Source: Lachnospiraceae bacterium (GTDB lineage Bacteria > Bacillota > Clostridia > Lachnospirales > Lachnospiraceae). From it: a stretch of 64,000 nucleotides of DNA. The DNA is taken from contig JAAWAV010000010.1 of NCBI GenBank assembly GCA_022792335.1, positions 1 through 64,000 of the forward strand. Direction: 5' to 3'. Shown piece by piece: positions 43,507-52,872 of the stretch. The notes under the pieces are model-generated. The model made no database searches and was not told the origin of the DNA. It worked only from the letters and a program-made list of their open reading frames with translations. Within the stretch, counting starts at the first letter, position 1. The number at the start of each line of letters is the position of its first letter. Made by a program: the position numbers and the translations under genes.

Positions 43507-44812
43507 TATGGGGATTTTGATTCTGATATCATCGATGGTGGGAAGTGTTTCCTTTGGCCTGTGGAAGTTTGGAAGCCGGATTCTGGAACGTCAGGGAAGG
43601 ATCCGGGGGATCCGAGCAGGATTGACGGTTGCGCTTCTTTTTTTTGTATTTCCAATCCTGCTATGTTTCCGGCAGGGGGGACTCGCAGGCCTGTACGGAG
43701 AACGTTCGCCCTTATCTTTCTGGAAATCGCCGTCGCTGGCCCTTGCGGCAGGTTTCTTTTTTATACTCTGGGCAGGCGGGGCGCTTCTGGCTTTAGCCAG
43801 GTATTGGAGGGAGAAAAGGATGGTCCGCTGCCTCCTTGGATGGAGAAAGCCGGCAGAGGAGGAAATCCGGAAAATGGCTGAGAGCTTGAGAAAGAGACTT
43901 CACATCCGCAGGAAGATTCCGGTTTATACTGTCCGGGGATTGTCAGGTCCATGGATTGCGGGAGTCTGGCGCTGCCGTATTTTTCTTCCGGAAAAGCGCT
44001 ACAAAGAAGAGGAGCTGCAGATTATCCTGGAACATGAACTTTGGCATTATAAACAGGGTGATCTGCTTTTGAAAATTGTTTGTACCTGGATTTCCTGGAT
44101 ACAGTGGTTTCATCCACTGGCGAAACGCCTTCCTGAGGAGGTGGATAAATGGGGGGAGATTCACTGTGATCTGCAGATGTGCTATGGACAGAAGAGGTCC
44201 TGGAACAGGAAGCAGTATTTTCAGGTGGTGATTGATCATGCGCCGGAAGAGGAAGTCGTCTCTTCTTCGGGAATGAGACTGAAAACAGGCAGGGAAGAGC
44301 TGGAAGAACGGATGAAAAAAATGAAGGAATACCGTCCGGAAAAAGAACTTGCCCGATTTACGGTATTCCTGTTTCTTTTGTGCTTTTTATGTACCGGGGC
44401 AGTGACCTGCCTTGCAGCTACCAAGGGAGCCACAGCTTTGTATAACCTTGCTTGTGAGACTTCCGAGAAGCTTGTCGGTGAAGGCCACCTGACGCTATCT
44501 GGGAAAAAACGAAATGGTGAAATCGTCGAAACCTATCTCTGGACACTGACAGGCGGCCAGGAAAAACAGACCGGGACTTTTTACGGGTCTGCCGGGAGTC
44601 AGGTAGCAGTTCTGCTCTCCCCTGATTCGGAAGGAGGCGCTACCGGATTCGGACTGGAGGAACCGGATGGAGCCTTGCGGGGCGTCATGGGGGAAGGTAT
44701 TTGCAGCTACACCTTTCTCATCCAAAAAGACGGAGCCCACAGGGTTTATGTGAGAAACGAGGGAAACAGCCCGCTCGATCTGTGGATCACCATTGTACGT
44801 TCCGCTTTTTAG
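43493..44812 (+). CDS. M56-family membrane metalloprotease (BlaR1-like)
   Basis: 439 aa; ATG 43508 is an alternative start. N-terminal helices (about 5-25, 45-62, 80-105), a Zn protease site ILEHELWHYKQGD (HExxH) with a downstream E/H-rich segment (WGEIHCDLQ), a last helix (about 292-312) and an outside C-terminal domain of about 125 residues. In BlaR1/MecR1 this last domain is a penicillin-binding serine enzyme; here it is far too short and lacks SxxK, so it must sense something else. Cleavage of the BlaI protein encoded just upstream is the expected output. Ends overlap the convergent CNNM gene by four bases. Confidence 0.88.
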   Translation: MRWTSMGILILISSMVGSVSFGLWKFGSRILERQGRIRGIRAGLTVALLFFVFPILLCFRQGGLAGLYGERSPLSFWKSPSLALAAGFFFILWAGGALLALARYWREKRMVRCLLGWRKPAEEEIRKMAESLRKRLHIRRKIPVYTVRGLSGPWIAGVWRCRIFLPEKRYKEEELQIILEHELWHYKQGDLLLKIVCTWISWIQWFHPLAKRLPEEVDKWGEIHCDLQMCYGQKRSWNRKQYFQVVIDHAPEEEVVSSSGMRLKTGREELEERMKKMKEYRPEKELARFTVFLFLLCFLCTGAVTCLAATKGATALYNLACETSEKLVGEGHLTLSGKKRNGEIVETYLWTLTGGQEKQTGTFYGSAGSQVAVLLSPDSEGGATGFGLEEPDGALRGVMGEGICSYTFLIQKDGAHRVYVRNEGNSPLDLWITIVRSAF

Positions 44813-46080
44813 TCTGCTTCTGCTTCTTCCGGTTCTGGTAAATACATTTTCACCCATTCGATTCGGTTCTTGTTTATGGATTCCACCACAAACCGGATCC
44901 CCTGGTTGGTGATACTCTCCTTGGCAGCAGGAAGATGGTCCAGCTCGCCGATGATCAGACCGCCCACGGAGTCATAATCCTCCGAGGAAAGGGAAAGCTC
45001 CAGAGCGTCGTTGATATCGTCCAATTTCATGGAACCTTCCACCCGGTATTCCCGCTCCCCGATTTTCTGAAGGCTTTTCAGCTCATCCTCATCGTATTCG
45101 TCGCGGATTTCTCCGACAATTTCCTCCAGCAGATCCTCCAGGGTCACAAGTCCCGCCGTGGCACCGTATTCATCCAGCACAATGGCAAGGCTCATGGAAT
45201 TTTGGCGCATATCGATGAAAAGCTCAGAAGTCTTTTTAAATTCATAGGTAAAATAGGCTTCCCTCAGGTAATCCTGAAGTCTGAAAGGGGAGCCTTTTTT
45301 GTAAAAGAGCAAATCTTTCATATTGATGATACCGACCACATTGTCGGTGGTATCACGGTAAACGGGAATGCGGGTAAACATGCTTTCCCGGTAAATTTCC
45401 AGAAGTTCGTCGTAGGAAGCGTCCTCGCGGGCAAACACCATGTGAATACGGGGGACCATAATATCCTTGGCCTGAGCGTCGCCGAAATCCACCACGTTGT
45501 TGATCATCTTTCGCTCTTCACTCTCGATAACCCCTTCTTCATGGCTGACATCAACAATGGTGCGAAGCTCTTTTTCAGTCATGACGTCGGCTTTGGCGTC
45601 GGGATCCACCCTCATCAGGCGTAAAAATCCTCTGGCCAGCAGATTGACAATAAAAATCACCGGCGTTAAAAGCTTCATCAGGGCAGAAATGGTACCGGCA
45701 ATCCGGAGCGCTACGGACTCTGCCTTTAAAGTGGCCATGGTTTTCGGAGAAATTTCACCGAAAATCAGAATAAGCAGGGTGATCACACCTGTGGCGATTC
45801 CCACATAGGCATTGCCAAACTTTTTGATAACCAGTGTGGTAATCAAAGAAGAGGCGCTTAAATTCACCACATTATTTCCGATTAAAATCGCACTGAGCAT
45901 TTTGCCTTTGTTGCTGATGACCCGTTCCAGGGTCGCCGCCCGCTTATTTCCCTCTTCGATCAGGGTGCGGATCCGTACCTGGCTGACGGTCAAAAGCGCC
46001 GTTTCTGCAGAAGAAAAAAATGCCGATAAAAATAACAAAAGAATCAGGCTGACAATCTGTATGGCGTCACTTGGGTCCAA
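44809..46080 (-). CDS. CNNM/CorC-type membrane protein (hemolysin family)
   Basis: 423 aa. DUF21/CNNM membrane domain (about 1-190; FLSAFFSSAETALLTVSQVRI, IGNNVVNLSASSL), two CBS domains (about 200-320; MVPRIHMVFA, TRIPVYRDTTDNVVGIINMKDLL), and a CorC_HlyC domain (about 335-415; YRVEGSMKLDDINDALEL). Family members are linked to Mg2+/Na+ efflux; the 'hemolysin' label is historical. Single gene; its 3' end overlaps the M56 gene end. Confidence 0.9.
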   Translation of the reverse strand: MDPSDAIQIVSLILLLFLSAFFSSAETALLTVSQVRIRTLIEEGNKRAATLERVISNKGKMLSAILIGNNVVNLSASSLITTLVIKKFGNAYVGIATGVITLLILIFGEISPKTMATLKAESVALRIAGTISALMKLLTPVIFIVNLLARGFLRLMRVDPDAKADVMTEKELRTIVDVSHEEGVIESEERKMINNVVDFGDAQAKDIMVPRIHMVFAREDASYDELLEIYRESMFTRIPVYRDTTDNVVGIINMKDLLFYKKGSPFRLQDYLREAYFTYEFKKTSELFIDMRQNSMSLAIVLDEYGATAGLVTLEDLLEEIVGEIRDEYDEDELKSLQKIGEREYRVEGSMKLDDINDALELSLSSEDYDSVGGLIIGELDHLPAAKESITNQGIRFVVESINKNRIEWVKMYLPEPEEAEAD

Positions 46081-46184
46081 AAAATATCACTCTCCTAAAA
46101 AATATTATATGAAAATGATTGTACAATATTGCGGAGAGACTGTCAAGAAGCGGATTTGTTTACAAAATCTTTAGCAAAAATAGG

Positions 46185-46213
46185 CTGAAACTTTAAAGAA
46201 GCTGTGTTATGAT
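46185..46213 (+). promoter_or_regulatory. Promoter of the HAD hydrolase gene
   Basis: CTGAAA (46185-46190), 17 bases, TATGAT (46208-46213). Confidence 0.5.
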
Positions 46214-46263
46214 GATAGGCAGAAGATGACAGTGACAGTCGGCAAAAGGGGGGAATGGGTCCT

Positions 46264-47082
46264 ATGACAGTCAGACTGATTGCGCTTGATTTGGACAAAA
46301 CTGCCCTGAAGGCCCACAGGGAGCTCACAGAGCGGACCAGACAGGCGATCCTTAAGGCTCTGGCGGCAGGAATCCTGGTGGTTCCGGCTACGGGGCGTTC
46401 TTATCGGGATATTCCGGAAGCAGTTCGAAGTCTCCCGGGAATTTCCTATTTTTTGACCTCAAACGGCGCAAATATTCTGGACGGGGCGGGGCAGGAAAGC
46501 ATATACAGAGATTTGATTCCCTGGGAGCAGGGTGCGAGGGCGCTTCGGATTCTGGAGACATACGACGTACAGCCCTCCGTACATATAAATGGAAACAGCG
46601 TGAATCTTAAGACAGCGGATCCGAGAATTGTAGCCAGATATGGAAATACGGATTATTTTAAGCGAAGCAGTGTGGAAAATCTGGCCGATTACGTGGAGGA
46701 GCAGAGAACGGACGTGGAGAAAATATTTGCCGTTCTTTTCGACAGAAAGGTGAAAACAGAACTGACGGCGCGGATTACTTCGGAGCTTCCTCTGGCTGTG
46801 TCGGCGTCAGGCTCGGATAATGTGGAATTAAACAGTCTGACGGCTTCCAAAGGTCACGGCCTTTCCATGCTTTGCGCCCGTCTTGGAATCGGGGCGGAGG
46901 AGACGGCAGTTATCGGAGACAGTATCAACGATATTTCCATGTTTACCTTTGCCGCTTGCTCTGTCGCCATGGGAAACGCCGAGAACTGTTTAAAAGAGCT
47001 TGCCCGCTATGAGACAGATACCTGTGAATGTGACGGAGCCGCCAAGGCGCTGGAACGGCTGACATCCGGTGAGTGGAGATAG
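46264..47082 (+). CDS. HAD-superfamily (Cof-type) hydrolase
   Basis: 272 aa from ATG 46264 (GGGGGG upstream, proper spacing); ATG 46255 abuts the RBS. Motif I LDLDKT, motif II PATGRS, motif III KGHGLSM, motif IV GDSINDISMF, and a C2-type cap. Cof-like phosphatases act on sugar phosphates or nucleotide-related substrates in the cytosol; the substrate is not evident. Followed by the ABC exporter 93 bases on. Confidence 0.92.
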   Translation: MTVRLIALDLDKTALKAHRELTERTRQAILKALAAGILVVPATGRSYRDIPEAVRSLPGISYFLTSNGANILDGAGQESIYRDLIPWEQGARALRILETYDVQPSVHINGNSVNLKTADPRIVARYGNTDYFKRSSVENLADYVEEQRTDVEKIFAVLFDRKVKTELTARITSELPLAVSASGSDNVELNSLTASKGHGLSMLCARLGIGAEETAVIGDSINDISMFTFAACSVAMGNAENCLKELARYETDTCECDGAAKALERLTSGEWR

Positions 47083-47175
47083 AGGATCGCCGGAGGATGA
47101 GCAGGGGTAGGAGCCGCCGGAAGGCGGGCAGAAAACTGGCGGGCGACATGGGAAGAGAGTGAAGGAGGAGGCCGG

Positions 47176-47880
47176 ATGGCGGCATTCGTAGAGTTCAAGG
47201 GGGTAAAAAAGACCTATTCGATGGGGGAAGTTGTTATCAAGGCAGTGGATGATATGAGCTTCTCCATTGAAAAGGGCGAGTTTGTCATTATTGTGGGACC
47301 AAGCGGGGCTGGAAAGACTACGGTTCTCAATATCCTAGGAGGGATGGATCAGGTTTCGTCAGGGCAGGTGCTGGTGGACGGCGTGGATGTGGCTGCTTTT
47401 GACAGACGGCGGATGACCAGATACCGCCGGGAGGACATTGGCTTTGTCTTTCAGTTTTACAATCTGGTTCAGAATCTGACGGCTCTGGAAAATGTGGAGC
47501 TGGCGCTTCAGATCTGCCGGGACCATTTGGATGCGGAGGAGATTCTTCGAGACGTGGGGTTGGGCGAGCGGATGGACAACTTTCCGTCTCAGTTATCCGG
47601 CGGGGAGCAGCAGCGCGTATCCATTGCCAGGGCACTGGCCAAGAATCCGAAACTCCTGCTCTGTGACGAGCCGACAGGAGCGCTTGATTATCAGACGGGA
47701 AAAGCAATTCTTCGGCTTTTGCAGGATACCTGCAGGAGGCGGGGGATGACGGTGGTGGTCATTACGCACAATTCTGCTCTTGCGCCTATGGCAGATCGGG
47801 TGTTTAAGATCAAAAACGGACAGATTTCATCCATGAAAGTGAACGAAAATCCAGTTCCTGTGGAGGAGATTGAGTGGTAA
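47176..47880 (+). CDS. ABC ATPase of the MacB/LolD class
   Basis: 234 aa. Walker [11 protein letters not shown]-loop [11 protein letters not shown], signature [10 protein letters not shown], Walker [13 protein letters not shown], switch VITHNSALA. Start after GGAGGAGG. Pairs with the 1198-aa FtsX permease that starts 21 bases later. Confidence 0.92.
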   Translation: MAAFVEFKGVKKTYSMGEVVIKAVDDMSFSIEKGEFVIIVGPSGAGKTTVLNILGGMDQVSSGQVLVDGVDVAAFDRRRMTRYRREDIGFVFQFYNLVQNLTALENVELALQICRDHLDAEEILRDVGLGERMDNFPSQLSGGEQQRVSIARALAKNPKLLLCDEPTGALDYQTGKAILRLLQDTCRRRGMTVVVITHNSALAPMADRVFKIKNGQISSMKVNENPVPVEEIEW

Positions 47881-47901
47881 CTCCGAGAGGACGATGCAAA
47901 A

Positions 47902-50900
47902 ATGAGAAAAGCTCAGCGTAAAGATTTTTTCGTGGAGATAAAAAAAAGCCTGAATCGCTATCTTTCTATCCTGTTTATTGTGGCCCTGGGAGTGGCGTTT
48001 TTCTCCGGTATCCGGGCCGCGGAGCCGGATATGCGACTTTCTCTGGACACTATGGCAGACGAGGCGGATTTTATGGATATCCGTGTACTTTCTACCATGG
48101 GACTTACAGAGGGGGATCTGGAACGTATCCGCGCGATTGACGGAATCACGGCGGTGGAGGGAGAGTATTCTGCGGACGTACTCTGTATGTATGAAGAAAA
48201 AGAACTGGTCTTTCATATGACATCTTTGACGAAAGAGGTCAACCGGCTGACGGTGAAAGAGGGGCGGCTTCCGGAAAAAACGGGAGAATGTTTCATTGAC
48301 GAACAGATTCTTTTGAGGGCTGATTATTCCATCGGGGATGTGATTACGGTTGCGTCCGGGACCAAAGATCCACTTTCGGACACTTTGAAGCAGGATTCTT
48401 ATACAGTGGTTGGGATCGGGACCAGCCCTTATTATCTGAATTTTAGGAAGGGAACTAGCCGTATCGGGAACGGAGAGATTCAGGGTTTTGTGGTGATTTC
48501 TGAAGAAGATTTTGCCCTGGAAGTATATACACAGGCTTACGTGGTGGCGGAAGGACTAAAAGACTTTATCACGGCCAGTGAAGCGTACAAAAAAGAGACG
48601 AAAAAGCTTGTGGAGGCAGTAGAGGCTATTTCTGAAGAGCAGTGTGCACTGCGACTGGCAGACATCCGGGCGGAGGCAGAAGGAGAGCTTTCCGAGGCAG
48701 AGCAGGAGCTTTCTGAAAAAGAGGCGGAGGTAGAAGAAGAGCTTCGAGACGCCTGGCAGAAGCTGACTGAAGCGGAGGCAGAGCTTTCTGACGGGCGAAG
48801 AGAAATCGAAGAAAATGAGAGAAAACTGTCGGATGCCGGCGAGGAGCTCTCTGACGGGGAAAAAAGACTGGAGGAAGGCCGGAGAGAGCTTGCGGCCGGA
48901 GAGAGGGAACTTGCGGCCGGTCGGGAGAAGCTTGCGGCCAGTGAACAGGAGCTTTCCGGGGCGAAAGCGCTTTTGGCCGAAAAGCAGGAAGAGTTTTCTG
49001 AAGGGGAAAAGAAACTTGTAGCAGCCAGGGAAGCCTACGAGGCGGGAAAAGCAGAGGTAAATCAGGGACGGGAGAAGCTTTCTGAGGCGCAGGCAGCGCT
49101 GTCGGTTTCCGGAGAAGAGCTTTCCGCCAGATGGGAAGAGCTTTCGAGAGGGAAGGCGGAGGCGGAAGCTGCAGGAGAAATGTTGGATGCGCAGGAAGCT
49201 TCTCTGGAGCAGTTGAAAGCTTCCCTTCAGGCCGCGGGGATGAACCCGGAGGAAGATCCCCAGTATATGGAGGGGATGGCAGCTCTTGCCGCCGCCAGAG
49301 AAGCGCTTTCCAGGAATCTTGCCGCCCTTGCAGAAGGAGAGCGAAACCTGCAGGCCGGACAGGCGGAATATGACCAGATGAAGGCGATTCTTTCTGAGGA
49401 GGAGAAACGGCTTTCTCAGGCAGAAGAACAGCTTTCCGGGGCAGAGGCAGAACTTTTGGCAGGCGAGGCCTCTCTTTCAGAGGGAAGAGAGGGGCTTCAG
49501 AGACTGGAACAGGGAATTTCTGATGGGGAGGAAGCACTTCGTTCGGGAAGAGAGGAGCTATCTTCGGCCGAAGCCAGGCTTGTCTCGGCCAGAGCAGAGA
49601 TCCGTTCCGGAGAGGAAGAACTGGAACGGGGACGCTCAGAGCTTTCTGACGGGGAGAAGGCGCTTTTGGAGGCCAGGGAGAAGCTTGCCGACGGAGAACA
49701 GGAGCTTGCCTCTGCCAAAGAGGAATATGAGGAGGCCAGAGCCGAGGCAGAGGAACAGCTTTCTGACGCCAGAAAGGAAATTTCTGATGCCAGGGAGGAG
49801 CTTGAGCTTCTGGAGGAGCCGGAATGGTATGTTCTTGATCGGGATTCCGTCCAGTCTTATGTGGAATTTGACAGTGACGCCGATCGGATCGGAGCCATCG
49901 GCAAAGTATTTCCGGTCGTGTTTTTTCTGGTGGCGGCTTTGGTGAGTCTGACGACCATGACCAGGATGGTGGAAGAAAAACGGACGGAAATCGGAACCAT
50001 GAAGGCATTGGGTTATGGGACTTTTTCCATTGCCTCCAAATATGTTTTTTATGCACTTTCTGCGACTCTGGCCGGGAGTGTTCTTGGGTTTTTGGTGGGA
50101 GAAAAAGCCCTTCCATGGGTCATTATTACTGCTTATAAGATCCTTTATGGGAATCTGAACATCATTCGGATTCCTTACAACTGGGAGTATGCGCTTGGGG
50201 CTACTGGAATTGCTCTTTTGTGTACAGTGGGAGCGACCTTATTCGCCTGCTATAAAGAGACGCTGGCAACTCCTGCAAAGCTTATGCGCCCGGCGGCGCC
50301 GCTAAAGGGAAAGAAAATCCTGCTGGAGCGGATTCGCCCGGTGTGGCGGCATCTGAATTTCAGTCAGAAATCAACGCTCCGGAACCTGTTTCGCTATAAG
50401 AAGCGGCTTTTGATGACGGTGTTTGGGATTGGAGCGTGTATGGCGCTTCTGATTGTAGGCTTTGGTCTGCGGGATGCCATTTATGCCGTATCAGATACCC
50501 AGTATGGAGAACTGTGGCAGTATGACGTCACGGTCGGAATCGAGGGGGAGAGCAGCAGGAGAGAACGGGAAGAACTGAAAGAAGCGCTTAAAAATGAGGA
50601 GAACGTGGAGGAATTTCTGACAGCCTGTACGGAGACCATGGAGGGCCAGGCAGGATCTGTTACAAAAGAAATCAATGTGGTGGTACCGGAAGAGGTAGGG
50701 CGTTTTTCTGATTTTTTCTGCCTCAGAGACCGGAATACGAAAGAATCTTATACCCTGGACGATACAGGAGCCATAATCAGCGAAAAGCTGGCGAAGATGC
50801 TCGGAATCGGAGTGGGGGACAGTCTGGTTTTGAAGAAAGAGGATACGAAAAGCGTATCTGTGACAGTATCACATATTGCGGAGAATTATGTCTATCATTA

Positions 50901-51498
50901 CGTCTACCTTTCGCCGGATCTTTACCGGGCTGTTTATGGCAGAGATCCGAAATACAATATGGAATACCTGAAGCTTAAGGAAACGGGAGAAGAGAGAGAG
51001 CAGGAGTTGGCAGAACGTCTGCTGAAGTACGACGCAGTGTCGGGAATCGTACTGGTTTTTGACATGAACCAGACTATTCTGGATATGTTAGGCAGTTTGG
51101 ATACGGTGATCTGGGTATTGATCATTTCAGCAGGGCTTCTGGCTTTTGTGGTGCTTTATAACCTGAACAATATCAATATCACTGAGCGACGGCGGGAGCT
51201 GGCGACGATCCGCCTTCTGGGTTTTTACGACATGGAACTGGCCATGTATGTATACCGGGAAAATATCCTTTTGACAGGGATTGGGATTGTTGCCGGTGTA
51301 TTTCTGGGAAATCTTCTTCACCGATTTGTCATTGAGACAGTCGAGGTGGATCTGATTATGTTTGGCCGTGTGGTCCATCCGGTGAGTTATCTGTGGGGTG
51401 CGGGGCTGACAGTCCTCTTTGCTGTGTTGGTGAATGTGACCATGTTCTATAAGCTCCGGCAGATTGATATGGTGGAGTCGTTAAAGAGTGTGGAATGA
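47902..51498 (+). CDS. FtsX-type ABC permease with very long coiled coil
   Basis: 1198 aa. First helix (about 18-37), an outside MacB-like region to about 235, then about 400 residues (about 245-645) of nearly unbroken heptads rich in Glu/Leu/Ala/Ser/Arg (EELSDGEKRL, ERELAAGREKLA), next an FtsX module (three helices, about 672-790), another outside domain and a final FtsX module (about 1065-1195). The coiled coil would reach some tens of nanometres if straight, or fold back as a hairpin; it may span the cell wall. Such permeases exist in Firmicutes with unknown substrates. The DNA of the coiled coil is internally repetitive. Confidence 0.9.
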   Translation: MRKAQRKDFFVEIKKSLNRYLSILFIVALGVAFFSGIRAAEPDMRLSLDTMADEADFMDIRVLSTMGLTEGDLERIRAIDGITAVEGEYSADVLCMYEEKELVFHMTSLTKEVNRLTVKEGRLPEKTGECFIDEQILLRADYSIGDVITVASGTKDPLSDTLKQDSYTVVGIGTSPYYLNFRKGTSRIGNGEIQGFVVISEEDFALEVYTQAYVVAEGLKDFITASEAYKKETKKLVEAVEAISEEQCALRLADIRAEAEGELSEAEQELSEKEAEVEEELRDAWQKLTEAEAELSDGRREIEENERKLSDAGEELSDGEKRLEEGRRELAAGERELAAGREKLAASEQELSGAKALLAEKQEEFSEGEKKLVAAREAYEAGKAEVNQGREKLSEAQAALSVSGEELSARWEELSRGKAEAEAAGEMLDAQEASLEQLKASLQAAGMNPEEDPQYMEGMAALAAAREALSRNLAALAEGERNLQAGQAEYDQMKAILSEEEKRLSQAEEQLSGAEAELLAGEASLSEGREGLQRLEQGISDGEEALRSGREELSSAEARLVSARAEIRSGEEELERGRSELSDGEKALLEAREKLADGEQELASAKEEYEEARAEAEEQLSDARKEISDAREELELLEEPEWYVLDRDSVQSYVEFDSDADRIGAIGKVFPVVFFLVAALVSLTTMTRMVEEKRTEIGTMKALGYGTFSIASKYVFYALSATLAGSVLGFLVGEKALPWVIITAYKILYGNLNIIRIPYNWEYALGATGIALLCTVGATLFACYKETLATPAKLMRPAAPLKGKKILLERIRPVWRHLNFSQKSTLRNLFRYKKRLLMTVFGIGACMALLIVGFGLRDAIYAVSDTQYGELWQYDVTVGIEGESSRREREELKEALKNEENVEEFLTACTETMEGQAGSVTKEINVVVPEEVGRFSDFFCLRDRNTKESYTLDDTGAIISEKLAKMLGIGVGDSLVLKKEDTKSVSVTVSHIAENYVYHYVYLSPDLYRAVYGRDPKYNMEYLKLKETGEEREQELAERLLKYDAVSGIVLVFDMNQTILDMLGSLDTVIWVLIISAGLLAFVVLYNLNNINITERRRELATIRLLGFYDMELAMYVYRENILLTGIGIVAGVFLGNLLHRFVIETVEVDLIMFGRVVHPVSYLWGAGLTVLFAVLVNVTMFYKLRQIDMVESLKSVE

Positions 51499-51501
51499 TG
51501 T

Positions 51502-52464
51502 TCAACGGATGATTTTCCCGGAGAGAGATACCAGGGCCTGTGAGAAGGGAAACAGAAGTAGTGCGGTTCCCAGATTGAATATGGTATGAAATACGGATAT
51601 CTGCGTGCCGGAGATGGGGGACTGTGCCAGGTCCGGATTGGTCGTAAACAGCAGGAGGAGAAGGGCGCCAAAGAAGGCAGTCCCGGCTAGATTAAAAAGG
51701 AGATGGATGAGGGCCGCCTGTCTGGCGGTCCTGTTTGTACCTGCGCTGGCAAGAAGCGCCGTCACGCATGTACCGATGTTCTGGCCCAGGGTAATGGAGA
51801 GGGCACAGCTTGTGGTCACGGCGCCGTTCATGGCCAGAGTCTGTAGGATTCCCACAGAAGCAGAAGAACTCTGGATAATAGCCGTGACAGTGATACCGGT
51901 CAGGAGGCCGAGAAGGGGACTTTTTCCCAAGACAGTGAAAATCTGTGTAAAACCTGGCGTATTTCGGTAAGGTTCGATGGCTCCGGACATAAAACTTAAG
52001 CCGACGAACAGGAGGCCGAATCCTACCAGAATCCTGCCAACGACTTGTGGCCGTTCGCTTTTGGAGAGGAGCAGGAGAAAGGCCCCGATACCAAGGAGCA
52101 CCGGAGCAAAAAATTCCGGTTGTAGCGCTTTGGCCCATTCGCTCATGGAGACCATCCAGGCCGTTACAGTGGTACCAATATTGGCTCCCATGATGAGACC
52201 CACGGACTGAGACAGGGATAAAAGGCCCGCATTTACAAAACCGACCACCATGACTGTAGTGGCGGAACTGCTCTGAATAAGCGCTGTGATAAGGGTTCCC
52301 GACAGGATTCCCAGGAAGGGGTTTCCGGTTATCCTGCCAAGAACGCGTTTCATGCGCCCCTCTGCTGTTTTCTGGAGACCATCGGCCATAGTTTCCATTC
52401 CATACAGAAACATTCCCAAGCCGCCGATCAGTTCAAATAGTTGCCTGATATCATTGAATGTCAT
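51502..52464 (-). CDS. Na/Pi cotransporter family protein, short form
   Basis: 320 aa from ATG 52464, the start that fits homologues (MTFNDIRQLFELIGGLGMFLYGM); the frame is open to 52608, but no good RBS is seen for any candidate. Two QSSSAT signatures (ALIQSSSATTVMVVG and AIIQSSSASVGILQ) mark the inverted-repeat Na/Pi transporter core. The usual C-terminal PhoU-like domain is missing; the protein stops after LVSLSGKIIR. It ends three bases from the stop of the convergent permease gene. Transports phosphate or a similar anion with Na+, by family. Confidence 0.85.
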   Translation of the reverse strand: MTFNDIRQLFELIGGLGMFLYGMETMADGLQKTAEGRMKRVLGRITGNPFLGILSGTLITALIQSSSATTVMVVGFVNAGLLSLSQSVGLIMGANIGTTVTAWMVSMSEWAKALQPEFFAPVLLGIGAFLLLLSKSERPQVVGRILVGFGLLFVGLSFMSGAIEPYRNTPGFTQIFTVLGKSPLLGLLTGITVTAIIQSSSASVGILQTLAMNGAVTTSCALSITLGQNIGTCVTALLASAGTNRTARQAALIHLLFNLAGTAFFGALLLLLFTTNPDLAQSPISGTQISVFHTIFNLGTALLLFPFSQALVSLSGKIIR

Positions 52465-52521
52465 TGATATTGATGTCCAGAGCCGGGTATTCATAAAACT
52501 GTATGTAAAAAAGAAGTTTTT

Positions 52522-52674
52522 ATGCTTTATAAAGGAGAAAAAGGAACAGTTACTGAGCGAATCAGACTCTGCGACCTGCCCGACGTCCCCGCCGGCACGC
52601 TGTTCCACATTGACGTTTGGGGGAGAAACTACCCCGCCAAGCGTCTTTTATGTATCACAGGGAAGCGATCATAA
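52522..52674 (+). CDS. Possible 50-aa small protein
   Basis: An ORF MLYKGEKGTV...TGKRS with an upstream AAGAAG (weak RBS). It has good codon balance, several third-position G/C choices and a folded-looking composition (DLPDVPAGTLFHIDVWG). It lies opposite the extra 5' extension of the Na/Pi frame, which argues for the shorter Na/Pi start. No homologue recognised. It may be a remnant of the island that carries the restriction enzyme. Confidence 0.35.
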   Translation: MLYKGEKGTVTERIRLCDLPDVPAGTLFHIDVWGRNYPAKRLLCITGKRS

Positions 52675-52872
52675 CATAAGATTATTTTAGAGGTGATGTA
52701 AAATGGATGGTGATAGTCAGGTGAAAGCTGCACGTATTCAGGAGAAGGCGATATTGTATCTGCAATTATTAACAGTATCATTAGCCTAGTTATCAATACA
52801 CCAAATTTTCGGAAAATATCAGTGGTAATTCATCGAACATGTTTATCTTTGAAAATACATGAGGGGCATGCT

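Noticed and set aside
48626-50116. 496-aa frame antisense to the coiled-coil permease
   Set aside because: It arises from the repetitive, biased codons of the plus-strand coiled coil; Pro/Leu/Gln-rich with no family.
52703-52789. 28-aa ORF with GAGGTGATG upstream
   Set aside because: The RBS is fair but the product is short, without recognisable features, and ends before the restriction gene; evidence too thin.
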